Source: Iphinoe sp. HA4291-MV1
GTDB lineage: Bacteria > Cyanobacteriota > Cyanobacteriia > Cyanobacteriales > Nostocaceae
Length of the DNA: 64,000 bases
NCBI GenBank assembly: GCA_019359415.1
Contig: JAHHHH010000012.1
Span: 1-64,000 of the forward strand
Reading direction: 5' to 3'
A program made the translations under genes and the position numbers. The notes under the pieces are model-generated. The model was not told the origin of the DNA, searched no databases, and saw only the letters and a program-made list of their open reading frames with translations. Positions 17,389 through 24,638 of the stretch are shown one piece after another. Each line of letters starts with the position of its first letter. Positions within the stretch are counted from its first letter, which is position 1.

Positions 17389-18282
17389 ATGACGCGATTT
17401 ATTCACGACCAGTTTGCAAAAGACTATCTTGAAGAATTACTAAAACCTTATGGGGAAGTGCAAGCACCCAGCCGCGTTGCAGGAGAAGTTCGAGAAATTG
17501 ATGTTTTATTTTCTCCTTCAAGAAAACAAGACGCTAAGTTAGAAACGCTAGGATTGTTAGGAAAATTTACAACTCATCCTGCTATCTTTGAGCCATTTCG
17601 CAACGCTGCATCGAAAGAAGAAATTTGTGATTGTCTCCTGAAATTATTAGAAGTAAGAGGTGAATGGCAACGAGAAGCTAATCGAAATAACACCATCATT
17701 CAAGAATTAGCAGTACCAAAATTATGGATTCTTACACCAACAGCATCCACAAAGCTATTATCAGGATTCGGCGCTACTCAAGGCGTCGATTGGTTACCTG
17801 GAGTACATTTTCTCGCAGAGTATTTACGAACAGCTATCATTGCCATCCATCAGTTACCACGTACTCAGGAAACGTTGTGGCTAAGAATTCTCGGTCGAGG
17901 AACAGTGCAAAAACAAGCAATTGACGAATTAGAAATACTGCCATCAAATCATCCATTTCGGAAAGCAACGCTAGAATTGCTGTACAACTTGCAAAAGAAC
18001 TTAGTAATGACTCAAAATAGAGAAGAAGATGATAGGGAATTAATTATGCGATTAGCACCACTTTATCAGCAAGACCGGGAACAAGCTATACAGGAAGGAA
18101 ATAAACAAGGGGAACAACGTCTAATTATACGTCAGCTAAATCGGCGCTATGGCGAGATTGATTCATTATTAGTTGAGCAGGTTCGGGGATTATCTATTGA
18201 ACAATTAGAAGCATTGGGAGAGGCGTTGTTGGATTTTTCGGAAATTTCTGATCTAGTCGCTTGGTTACAACAGCGAACCTGA
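17389..18282 (+). CDS. DUF4351-domain cyanobacterial protein
   Basis: A 297-residue protein. The N-terminus MTRFIHDQFAKDYLEELL and VREIDVLFSP suggest an Rpn/PD-(D/E)XK-like nuclease-type region, and the C-terminal 55 residues (LIIRQLNRRYGEIDSLLVEQ, LSIEQLEALGEALLDF, ISDLVAWLQQ) are the DUF4351 domain common in cyanobacteria. Between them is a charged linker. These proteins are often mis-annotated as flagellar assembly protein H; the real function is unknown. It begins 81 bases after CRISPR array 2 and is followed 21 bases later by a second DUF4351 protein, a likely operon. Position between two CRISPR arrays may be incidental. Confidence 0.75.
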   Translation: MTRFIHDQFAKDYLEELLKPYGEVQAPSRVAGEVREIDVLFSPSRKQDAKLETLGLLGKFTTHPAIFEPFRNAASKEEICDCLLKLLEVRGEWQREANRNNTIIQELAVPKLWILTPTASTKLLSGFGATQGVDWLPGVHFLAEYLRTAIIAIHQLPRTQETLWLRILGRGTVQKQAIDELEILPSNHPFRKATLELLYNLQKNLVMTQNREEDDRELIMRLAPLYQQDREQAIQEGNKQGEQRLIIRQLNRRYGEIDSLLVEQVRGLSIEQLEALGEALLDFSEISDLVAWLQQRT

Positions 18283-18303
18283 CATGTAGAAAGGATCTCA
18301 ATT

Positions 18304-19125
18304 GTGCAATTTGACAATGTTTGTAAGTTTTTAGCCGAACAATATCCCACAGAATTTGTTCGTTGGTTACTGACAACTGAACCAACAGAAGTTAAAATAC
18401 TCAAAACAGAACTTTCCCTAGAACCAATTCGTGCAGATTCCGTCACCTTCCTGCAAACAGCTAATCGAATTTTACATATAGAATTTCAAACCTTAACTAT
18501 CTCTAATCCTCCGCTTCCTTTTCGGATACTGGATTATTCAGTCAGGTTAAAGCGACAAAATCGATGTCCTGTCACACAGGTAGTCATCTTTTTACAGGAG
18601 ACAAGTAACGAAATTGCCTTTACTGAAAAATATCAAGACGAGACAACAACTCATCGCTATCGAATTGTTCGCCTGTGGGAGCAAGATTCAGCCTTATTTC
18701 TTGATAATCCCGCACTGTTACCTCTTGCACCTTTAACCAGAACCGACTCGCCCGAAGCTTTGTTAACCCAAATCGCCCAAAGAGTCGCTAGAATCCCAAT
18801 AAGAGATGAGCGACAAAACATTGCGGGCTGTACAGAGATTTTAGCAGGATTAAGATTTAAAAAAGACATAATTCATCAATTTCTCAGGGAGGATATTATG
18901 CAAGAGTCAGTAATTTATCAGGATATTTTGCAGAAGGGAGCTTTTAATTTGATTAAAAGTCAGGTTAATAGCCGTTTTGGTCAAATTGATGCATCTATAA
19001 TTGAACGGATTCGGAGATTATCTGCTCAACAGTTAGAAGCATTAGGAGTGGCTTTTTTAAATTTTTCAGATGTAGCTGATTTAGTCGCTTGGTTAGACAC
19101 GCAAACAGCAAGTTCAACCATGTAG
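18304..19125 (+). CDS. Rpn-family putative nuclease with C-terminal DUF4351
   Basis: A 273-residue protein starting at GTG 18304 (AAGGA about 10 bases upstream). The Rpn (recombination-promoting nuclease, PD-(D/E)XK) signature is FVRWLLTTEPTEVKIL, ELSLEPIRADSVTFLQ, LHIEFQT and FRILDYSVRLKRQ, with candidate catalytic residues Asp in RADS and Glu/Gln in HIEFQ. The segment EDIMQESVIYQDIL and the DUF4351 tail (QVNSRFGQIDASIIER...DVADLVAWL) follow. E. coli Rpn proteins are DNA endonucleases linked to recombination. It pairs with the upstream DUF4351 gene; a third relative is at 51513-52289. Confidence 0.85.
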   Translation: MQFDNVCKFLAEQYPTEFVRWLLTTEPTEVKILKTELSLEPIRADSVTFLQTANRILHIEFQTLTISNPPLPFRILDYSVRLKRQNRCPVTQVVIFLQETSNEIAFTEKYQDETTTHRYRIVRLWEQDSALFLDNPALLPLAPLTRTDSPEALLTQIAQRVARIPIRDERQNIAGCTEILAGLRFKKDIIHQFLREDIMQESVIYQDILQKGAFNLIKSQVNSRFGQIDASIIERIRRLSAQQLEALGVAFLNFSDVADLVAWLDTQTASSTM

Positions 19126-19162
19126 GTAGGATGCATTAGGAGTTGTCCTAAATATATACAAC

Positions 19163-19196
19163 CAAAGGTCGGAAATCATAACATCCGACCTTTTTT
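19163..19196 (+). terminator. Intrinsic terminator after the DUF4351 pair
   Basis: Stem AAGGTCGGA / TCCGACCTT with an 11-base loop followed by a T-run (19191-19196), 38 bases after the Rpn stop codon. Confidence 0.8.
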
Positions 19197-19355
19197 CATG
19201 AACTAATATAACTCATATACAAAGTCATATACACCAATTTTGTACTCATACACGTACTCATATAACCCTCTGAGAACATAGAGATAAGACAAAAGAAGAA
19301 GTCCAATGAAAACTTCTTTTGCCTTTTACCTTTTACCTTCTTACTTAATTTAATT

Positions 19356-19760
19356 ATGTCCACAATCTACATCACCGAGCAAGATGCATCGCTCAAAATC
19401 CAACATCATTACTTAAAGGTGTTTCATCAACAAAAGCAATGCATCTGTATTCGGATTCGCAACGTCAGTCAAATCATCCTCTTTGGTAACATACATCTAC
19501 TAAAGGAAGTCATGAAAATCGTGCTTTCTCATCAAATTCCCGTCTTGTATTTAACCCCAGATGGCGAATTTTTAGGAAGGTTAGAGAACACATCACAACT
19601 AAAACGCAAATATCTAACCAACCAACGCCAACACACACGCGATGTTGAAGTGATACCTTCGGTAAGCGAACTTGTATTTCACCCCAAAATCGGGGTTGCC
19701 GCCAGGCAACACACACGCGATGTTGAAGCGATACCTTCGGTAAGCTTCGCTAACGCCTAG
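19356..19760 (+). pseudogene. cas1: cas1 N-terminal fragment
   Basis: A 134-codon frame whose first 96 residues are the beta-sheet N-terminal domain of Cas1: MSTIYITEQDASLKIQHHYL, ISQ-like NVSQIILFGNIHLLKEVM and IPVLYLTPDGEFLGRLENT. After QRQHTRD the frame enters a tandem repeat (CAACACACACGCGATGTTGAAG at about 19628 and 19708) and stops at 19760. The middle and C-terminal domain with the active site are missing. A C-terminal cas1 fragment lies 2.9 kb upstream at 16427-16779, also bounded by the same 29-base repeat. The two pieces together still lack roughly 115 central residues. Non-functional. Confidence 0.85.
19727..19755. repeat. 29-base repeat at the cas1 N-terminal breakpoint
   Basis: Identical to 16391-16419 and in the same orientation; it marks the point where cas1 homology is lost. 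It forms part of a local tandem repeat that also occupies about 19628-19668. Confidence 0.85.
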
Positions 19761-20052
19761 CCATAACAAGTAAAAAGTAAAAAAAGAGTGTTAGTTAAGT
19801 CATATACTAAGTCATACACCTACGTTAATATAGCGGTTTTTTCCTTTCTTTGTCTGCCATTTGCGCGGAAGATCAGGAATCGCCAAAAGCCTTATTCTTC
19901 CGTTCTCTTCCGCGAACGTCCTACAGATAAGGGTTTGAGGCTTATTGATGCGGTAATTATTGAGAAATGATTGCAGTTATTTTGGCAAAATTTGACGTTC
20001 CGCGCAAGTCGGCTTTAGACTCATTATTAGGCAAGGCTTTGAGAAGCTTGCT
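19761..20052 (+). promoter_or_regulatory. Leader of CRISPR array 3 with triplet motif
   Basis: Contains TTGCGCGGAAGA (19861-19872), the near-complement TCTTCCGCGAA (19906-19916) and a third copy TTCCGCGCAA (about 19998-20007), about 45 bases before the first repeat. Layout and the intervening AATCGCC...ATTCTTCCGTTCT text match the array 2 leader although the motif core differs. Confidence 0.65.
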
Positions 20053-20740
20053 CTGTTAAACTTCCCCGGAAGTTGAATTAATGGAAACTATCCTAAAAGA
20101 AAGTCGCCGCAACACTGCTTGATCTGTTAAACTTCCCCGGAAGTTGAATTAATGGAAACTTAATTATTTCGTCGCGAGGCTCGCAACCCAGCAACTGTTA
20201 AACTTCCCCGGAAGTTGAATTAATGGAAACCTTTACATCTACAATATGAACTTTACCTGCGATACCCTGTTAAACTTCCCCGGAAGTTGAATTAATGGAA
20301 ACCTTCGGAAAAATTATCGCTTTATGCTACTCGGTACTGTTAAACTTCCCCGGAAGTTGAATTAATGGAAACGCTCCCAGCACTTTGCTGGTGTCGGCTC
20401 TATCGCGCTGTTAAACTTCCCCGGAAGTTGAATTAATGGAAACACAGCATGCCGCATCTCGGAAGCGCTCCAATTGCAAGCTGTTAAACTTCCCCGGAAG
20501 TTGAATTAATGGAAACTTACACAGCCTCCACCACGGCTACGCTGGGGAACAAGCGTGAACTGTTAAACTTCCCCGGAAGTTGAATTAATGGAAACCCTTC
20601 TCTTACTCCCTCATTTTGATTACCCGCACCCACTGTTAAACTTCCCCGGAAGTTGAATTAATGGAAACAAGAGAGGCAGCTTAATTGTTGCCTCTCTTTT
20701 TTAACTGTTAAACTTCCCCGGAAGTTGAATTAATGGAAAC
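20053..20740 (+). CRISPR. CRISPR array 3 (10 repeats, 9 spacers)
   Basis: Ten identical 36-base repeats start at 20053, 20124, 20195, 20267, 20337, 20408, 20481, 20560, 20633 and 20705. Spacers are 34-43 bases. The repeat begins CTGTTAAACTTCCCCGGAAG (stem) and ends GAATTAATGGAAAC, so transcription is on the plus strand from the leader at 19761-20052. The ninth spacer (20669-20704) is itself a perfect intrinsic terminator. The array is convergent with the Cmr/CHAT-SAVED operon, which ends 256 bases downstream, and is the array nearest the effector genes. Confidence 0.95.
20669..20704 (+). terminator. Terminator-like hairpin carried as a CRISPR spacer
   Basis: The last spacer of array 3 consists of a 10-bp stem (AAGAGAGGCA / TGCCTCTCTT), a 10-base loop and a T-run, spanning the whole spacer. 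In the predicted transcription direction it would end the pre-crRNA before the final repeat. Confidence 0.75.
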
Positions 20741-20996
20741 CCAAAACTACCATCCAAGAGTCGCACCCAAATAATTTTAGGGGATTTAAATCAGTGAACA
20801 GTTATCAGTGAGCAGGCGCATGGTGAGGAATTTAAACCTGCAACCAACGCCTGCAACTTTCTTTGTAGGGACTTAAACCCAAGTGATGAAACTGATAACT
20901 GTTTATCTTCTTTTGCATAAATAAATTCACTGACTCTCAGTCGAATTTTATTCTTCTTTCTTTTACCTTTTTACTTTTGCCTTATTTGCTAAAATA

Positions 20997-21722
20997 TTAA
21001 CAGGTAGAAAGTTTTAGTGAGGGTTGGTAATTTTTATCAGCAACAAACTCATAACAAACTACATCACCAATAACACGCGATCGCTGTCCTAAAAATAAAC
21101 AAAAACCAACAGGTGCAAATAAAATTAGGTGTATGCAAGTTGCACCATACTGTTGACGATACTGACGAATCAGGGCTTTCGCGTGAATAGCCAGTGCTAC
21201 AGCATCCGCATTGGAAGTAATTGCTTTATCTCCAACTCCCGACTCTGGTTCTACGTAGATCATCGAACTATATTTTACTGGTGAATCATTATACAAATCT
21301 TCTACGTATGTTGAGGCATCACCAGCAATAGCGAAAGCAAATAAAAGATGCTCTCCTACTTCACCTTGTTGCTTGGGGACTTTAAACTTAGCATCAGAAG
21401 CGGTGACATCAGAACGCCACAATTCGTCTTTTCCTTGAGTTCTTTGCTCAACTTGGAGAGTATATCCCTCGGTATCTTGGAATCTATAACCGATCGCAAA
21501 TGCCGCACTCAAAGGCAATCTACCCCTGATATCAACAGTCAATGCACTTTTTCCCTGAGTTAAATCGTTACGTGCTTTTTCTAGACTTGGAAGTAATATA
21601 TTATCCCAAGTTTCTTGGCTGGCAATCCGACGAGGTTTAGCCTTGATGTCAAAATGCTCTGTCCAGTCAAGTTCAAGCGTTGGTGTATTGCCATAATTTG
21701 CTTTAACCAACCATGTATCCAC
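20997..21722 (-). CDS. SAVED-domain protein (probable C-terminal half of a CHAT-SAVED effector)
   Basis: A 241-codon frame from a GTG at 21722. The C-terminal part is a SAVED domain: SSMIYVEPESGVGDKAI, ALAIHAKALIRQYRQQYG, CIHLILFAPVGFCLFLGQR and a closing YEFVADKNYQPSLKLS. SAVED domains bind cyclic oligonucleotides and act as sensors in CBASS and type III CRISPR effectors. There is no ribosome binding site before the GTG. Reading one base shift upstream fuses it to the CHAT ORF through LKKESRSQSSCKSVDTWLVK, and family members of the CHAT type normally end TPVLKK, so the two ORFs were probably one protein. It ends the Cmr operon, facing array 3. Confidence 0.8.
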   Translation of the reverse strand: MDTWLVKANYGNTPTLELDWTEHFDIKAKPRRIASQETWDNILLPSLEKARNDLTQGKSALTVDIRGRLPLSAAFAIGYRFQDTEGYTLQVEQRTQGKDELWRSDVTASDAKFKVPKQQGEVGEHLLFAFAIAGDASTYVEDLYNDSPVKYSSMIYVEPESGVGDKAITSNADAVALAIHAKALIRQYRQQYGATCIHLILFAPVGFCLFLGQRSRVIGDVVCYEFVADKNYQPSLKLSTC

Positions 21723-21757
21723 AGACTTGCAGGAAGATTGGGATCTGCTTTCTTTTT

Positions 21758-22330
21758 TTAAACCGGGGTATCTGCTTCCGGAATTCCAGCCAAGCGGATG
21801 CTGCTACAGCCATGCTTGTAAGCCAACTCATAATCCAACTCATAATCCTTAGCTGCACCAACTGCGTCGTAAAAACCAACAGCAAATTCGATCGCAGCGC
21901 GATCGCCAATTGGTTGATTCATGCCAATGACATAATCAATGTGCTGCTTAATTACTTCGGCTTGGATCTCTGCATAACAAGCGTTCAATACCACACATTT
22001 TACATGGTCTGTAAATAATTCAAACAATCCTGCTAATGCTTCCCCGTTGACTAACTGAACTTGACCGATTTCGTTTTCCAGCGCCAGTCCTTCTTCCCCA
22101 ACTCCATGACCAGAAAAATGGACGATTTCGGGAGTTTCTTCTAGAATAGCCCGTTGTAGCTCTCTGGGAGTAACAGCCCAGCGCTGGATTAATTCAAAGC
22201 GATCGCGTTTTTGAGCGCGTCGTAATGCTTTGTCAATTTCGCGCACTTCTTCGTCTAGACGCAACTTGCTGGTTAGCTTGGGGTTGGCGGTGAGGATAAG
22301 GATACGTTTTTTGGGATTTTTGCGAGTCAT
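21758..22330 (-). CDS. CHAT-domain caspase-like protease (N-terminal half of a CHAT-SAVED effector)
   Basis: A 190-residue frame from the ATG at 22330 (MTRKNPKKRILILTANP), 11 bases after the cmr6-cmr1 stop; an earlier in-frame ATG overlaps that gene. The catalytic dyad is intact: His75 in EIVHFSGHGVGEEG and Cys118 in CVVLNACYAEIQ. The IGMNQPIGDRAAIEFAVGFY segment is typical of CHAT. A 12-base tandem duplication (21823-21846) adds four residues (DYELDYELAYK). The frame stops at TPV in a GTTTAAAAAAAG tract; one extra base would read on into the SAVED ORF. CHAT-SAVED proteins in type III-B loci are cyclic-oligoadenylate-activated proteases, so this is the likely ancillary effector of the Cmr complex. 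Genuine mutation versus homopolymer sequencing error cannot be told. Confidence 0.85.
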   Translation of the reverse strand: MTRKNPKKRILILTANPKLTSKLRLDEEVREIDKALRRAQKRDRFELIQRWAVTPRELQRAILEETPEIVHFSGHGVGEEGLALENEIGQVQLVNGEALAGLFELFTDHVKCVVLNACYAEIQAEVIKQHIDYVIGMNQPIGDRAAIEFAVGFYDAVGAAKDYELDYELAYKHGCSSIRLAGIPEADTPV

Positions 22331-22341
22331 TGTAATTTTTT

Positions 22342-24192
22342 TTAATCTTGAATGGGGAAGATTTGAGCGTAGCAATCAAAATTATTTGGAGAATTTGTAA
22401 CTGAGTGCTTTATGGTGTTTAAATATTCTTTACGAGGGTCTTGATTTGCACCGAATACTGTAATAACTTGATATTTCTGTAAATTAGCGATCCAGATGGG
22501 AGAAGCTATTACATCACGGTCTATCTCATCACGCTTTTTTATAGATTCTTTTTTAATTCCTCCACATAAACTTTTTGCAGTTGTATAATTACTAGATTCT
22601 AAATTATGAAATTGGTTGTGTAAAACTTCGAGAGGATAAGGCTTATTTACAGGATTTGCATCTCTAGTAGCTTTACGAATTACTAAAATTTCACAATTAA
22701 TATCTACCGCTTCCAGCCAAGTATGTGCAGTCGCTGGGATAACATCTTGTAGTGGTTGACGATAATCAATATTTATTTGTGAGAATACACCTAAAGCCGA
22801 ATAAAATCTTTGTAATTGTTGTTGAAATAATATCTGAAACTCTTGAGGTGTTCGAGGTAATGTCCAATGATTTTGTAAAATATCAGGTTTAATTTCTTCG
22901 CGTTTTGGTATTAAATCTACTCCTCGACGTGCAGGATTTCCTTGACGTTTATAATAAGGTCGTCTTGCACCTTGTCCGACTCCACCTAAATGAAACATTA
23001 GCCAAGTTAAACTATTCAATAGCTTGGAAACTGAGCTTTTAAGTCTATCCTCTGTGAAAAGAGACTGACGCAGAATTAAAATACCATCTTGAAGGTTATC
23101 ATTTTGAGAGGTATTACCATTAATAACTTCTATTTGAAATAACCCATTTTTGGCTTTTGGTTCAATTCCACCAAATATAAATGTCTCTAACTCACGTACT
23201 TGCTTTTTTGGTAAAACACCCAAAGCAAATGCTCTAAACCAGTAGCGCAACATAGAGCGAAATGCTATTGGACGGACTTCCGCTACTGCTTGAGGTTTTG
23301 CTTCCCAGTTGTTTTCTTTTTCTTCCCAATTCCAATTAATTCGTTGATACCCATGAATTAATTGTCCTTGTAGTTCAAATGGAACTCGTAGAATAATCGT
23401 ACTTTTTTTGGGACGCTTTTCTGGTGGAAGAGAATTTAAATCTTTTCTTCCCAACTTTAATTCTCCATAACCACTATTGATGCGCGAACCAATTCCTTGA
23501 ACTAATCCTTTAAGTAACCATTGTTTTACTTTTTGTAGTGTATCATCATCACAATCTACACCCTTACGCAAGCCAATCACAAAATTTGGTTTTAATAAAG
23601 ATAAAAATACATTTGGATTAGGCTTATACTGTGGTTGATTATTTTTATCCCATGTCCAAATAGCATTCGCCATATCTGGTTTTAGTCCTCCCTGTTTATC
23701 TTCACCAGGAAGTGGGTAAGCATCCAAAAAGGTGACTATCCCCATGCTAGTTTCAGGGTTGATATCGCCGAATATTCTTCTAATTTCTTTTGCACATATC
23801 CCTTCGCGTTTTGCTACTGCTCTTGCAACACCTTTGAATGTGCTGCTAGGAATATAAGGCATACCTAAACTATCAAATGCTGGTAACAACATTGACTCTG
23901 GTGCTGTGCTTCCACCTACTCTAATTCGCCAAGGACATTCGACTACAAACCAGTCATGAGCTAATTTTTTTGTCCTGGCAGTGAGTTTTTCTAAGTTGAC
24001 AGAATAATCTCCCTTGTCGATACGTTGTAGCAGTTCCAACATTTTGGCACTATCGAGCGCATTCTGCGATTTATTTGGAGATTGTAACCGCATCCAGCGC
24101 AAATACTCAATAAAACTTGCATCGCTAGAAGGATTAGGTTCGCCAATTGAATTCAGCCAAGGTGAGGGAGGATTATTGTTACTATATACCAT
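22342..24192 (-). CDS. cmr6-cmr1: Fused type III-B RAMP protein, Cmr6-like plus Cmr1-like
   Basis: A 616-residue protein. The N-terminal part (about 1-255) resembles Cmr6: VECPWRIRVGGSTAPESML, LGMPYIPSSTFKGVARAVA, IFGDINPETSMGIVTFLDAY and the glycine-rich GLVQGIGSRINSGYGELKL. The C-terminal part (about 265-616) resembles Cmr1: AEVRPIAFRSMLRYWFRAFA, LETFIFGGIEPKA and SLTWLMFHLGGVGQGARRPY. Both are Cas7-type RRM proteins that cap the Cmr backbone next to the target RNA. Separate cmr1 and cmr6 genes are absent, which supports the fusion. It starts 17 bases after cmr5 and is followed 11 bases later by the CHAT ORF, all on the minus strand. Confidence 0.8.
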   Translation of the reverse strand: MVYSNNNPPSPWLNSIGEPNPSSDASFIEYLRWMRLQSPNKSQNALDSAKMLELLQRIDKGDYSVNLEKLTARTKKLAHDWFVVECPWRIRVGGSTAPESMLLPAFDSLGMPYIPSSTFKGVARAVAKREGICAKEIRRIFGDINPETSMGIVTFLDAYPLPGEDKQGGLKPDMANAIWTWDKNNQPQYKPNPNVFLSLLKPNFVIGLRKGVDCDDDTLQKVKQWLLKGLVQGIGSRINSGYGELKLGRKDLNSLPPEKRPKKSTIILRVPFELQGQLIHGYQRINWNWEEKENNWEAKPQAVAEVRPIAFRSMLRYWFRAFALGVLPKKQVRELETFIFGGIEPKAKNGLFQIEVINGNTSQNDNLQDGILILRQSLFTEDRLKSSVSKLLNSLTWLMFHLGGVGQGARRPYYKRQGNPARRGVDLIPKREEIKPDILQNHWTLPRTPQEFQILFQQQLQRFYSALGVFSQINIDYRQPLQDVIPATAHTWLEAVDINCEILVIRKATRDANPVNKPYPLEVLHNQFHNLESSNYTTAKSLCGGIKKESIKKRDEIDRDVIASPIWIANLQKYQVITVFGANQDPRKEYLNTIKHSVTNSPNNFDCYAQIFPIQD

Positions 24193-24209
24193 TAATTATC
24201 TCCTCAAAT

Positions 24210-24638
24210 TCATGATTCAGGATTATTAGTTGGTTTTTCTTTAGGGTAAAGAGCTTCAGCCCAAAATGCAAATTCACGAGCAACTTGTAACGCAATTCCA
24301 GTTAATCCCAGATATGCTGATGAGCCTAGTTGTTGTTGACTGCTTAAATTTTGTAAGGCATTTGCACCACCAAGAAAATCAGTATTATCTGGATAAATTA
24401 ATTCACCTAATGTCTCAAAAAAACACTTGATGACGCTTTGCTTATTAGGCTTATTTTCTAAGGCATATTCTTCTGCTTTTAATCGCAACAATCCCCAAGT
24501 TGCAGCATAAGTATAAAGTTCTACAATCTGAGTTTTTTGCTCTTTCTGTGCATCTTTATCACCATTGACTGTTTGTTTAAGCTGACTAAGTTTTTCGTAC
24601 ACTTTAGCAGAAATACTTCGGGAATCATAAGTTAACAT
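24210..24638 (-). CDS. cmr5: Type III-B small subunit Cmr5
   Basis: A 142-residue, mostly alpha-helical protein, the usual size for Cmr5. Recognisable stretches are EKLSQLKQTV, LYTYAATWGLLRLKAEEYAL, LGGANALQNLSSQQ and the near-C-terminal LGLTGIALQVAREFAFWAEA. Cmr5 lines the backbone filament opposite Cmr4. Its start overlaps the end of cmr4 by 7 bases, indicating translational coupling. Assigned largely by position in the operon and helical composition. Confidence 0.8.
   Translation of the reverse strand: MLTYDSRSISAKVYEKLSQLKQTVNGDKDAQKEQKTQIVELYTYAATWGLLRLKAEEYALENKPNKQSVIKCFFETLGELIYPDNTDFLGGANALQNLSSQQQLGSSAYLGLTGIALQVAREFAFWAEALYPKEKPTNNPES

Noticed and set aside
16427-19760. Cas1 as a functional split protein
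   Set aside because: Central residues including the catalytic Glu are missing and the C-terminal piece is frameshifted.
21740-21765. Programmed -1 frameshift signal between CHAT and SAVED
   Set aside because: The zero-frame stop precedes a usable X XXY YYZ heptamer, so classical slippage is not supported; a simple indel is more likely. Kept only as one option in the finding.
21703-21909. ORF bridging CHAT and SAVED in the third frame
   Set aside because: Out of frame with both domains; hydrophobic text arises from the antisense-like third frame and is not conserved-looking.
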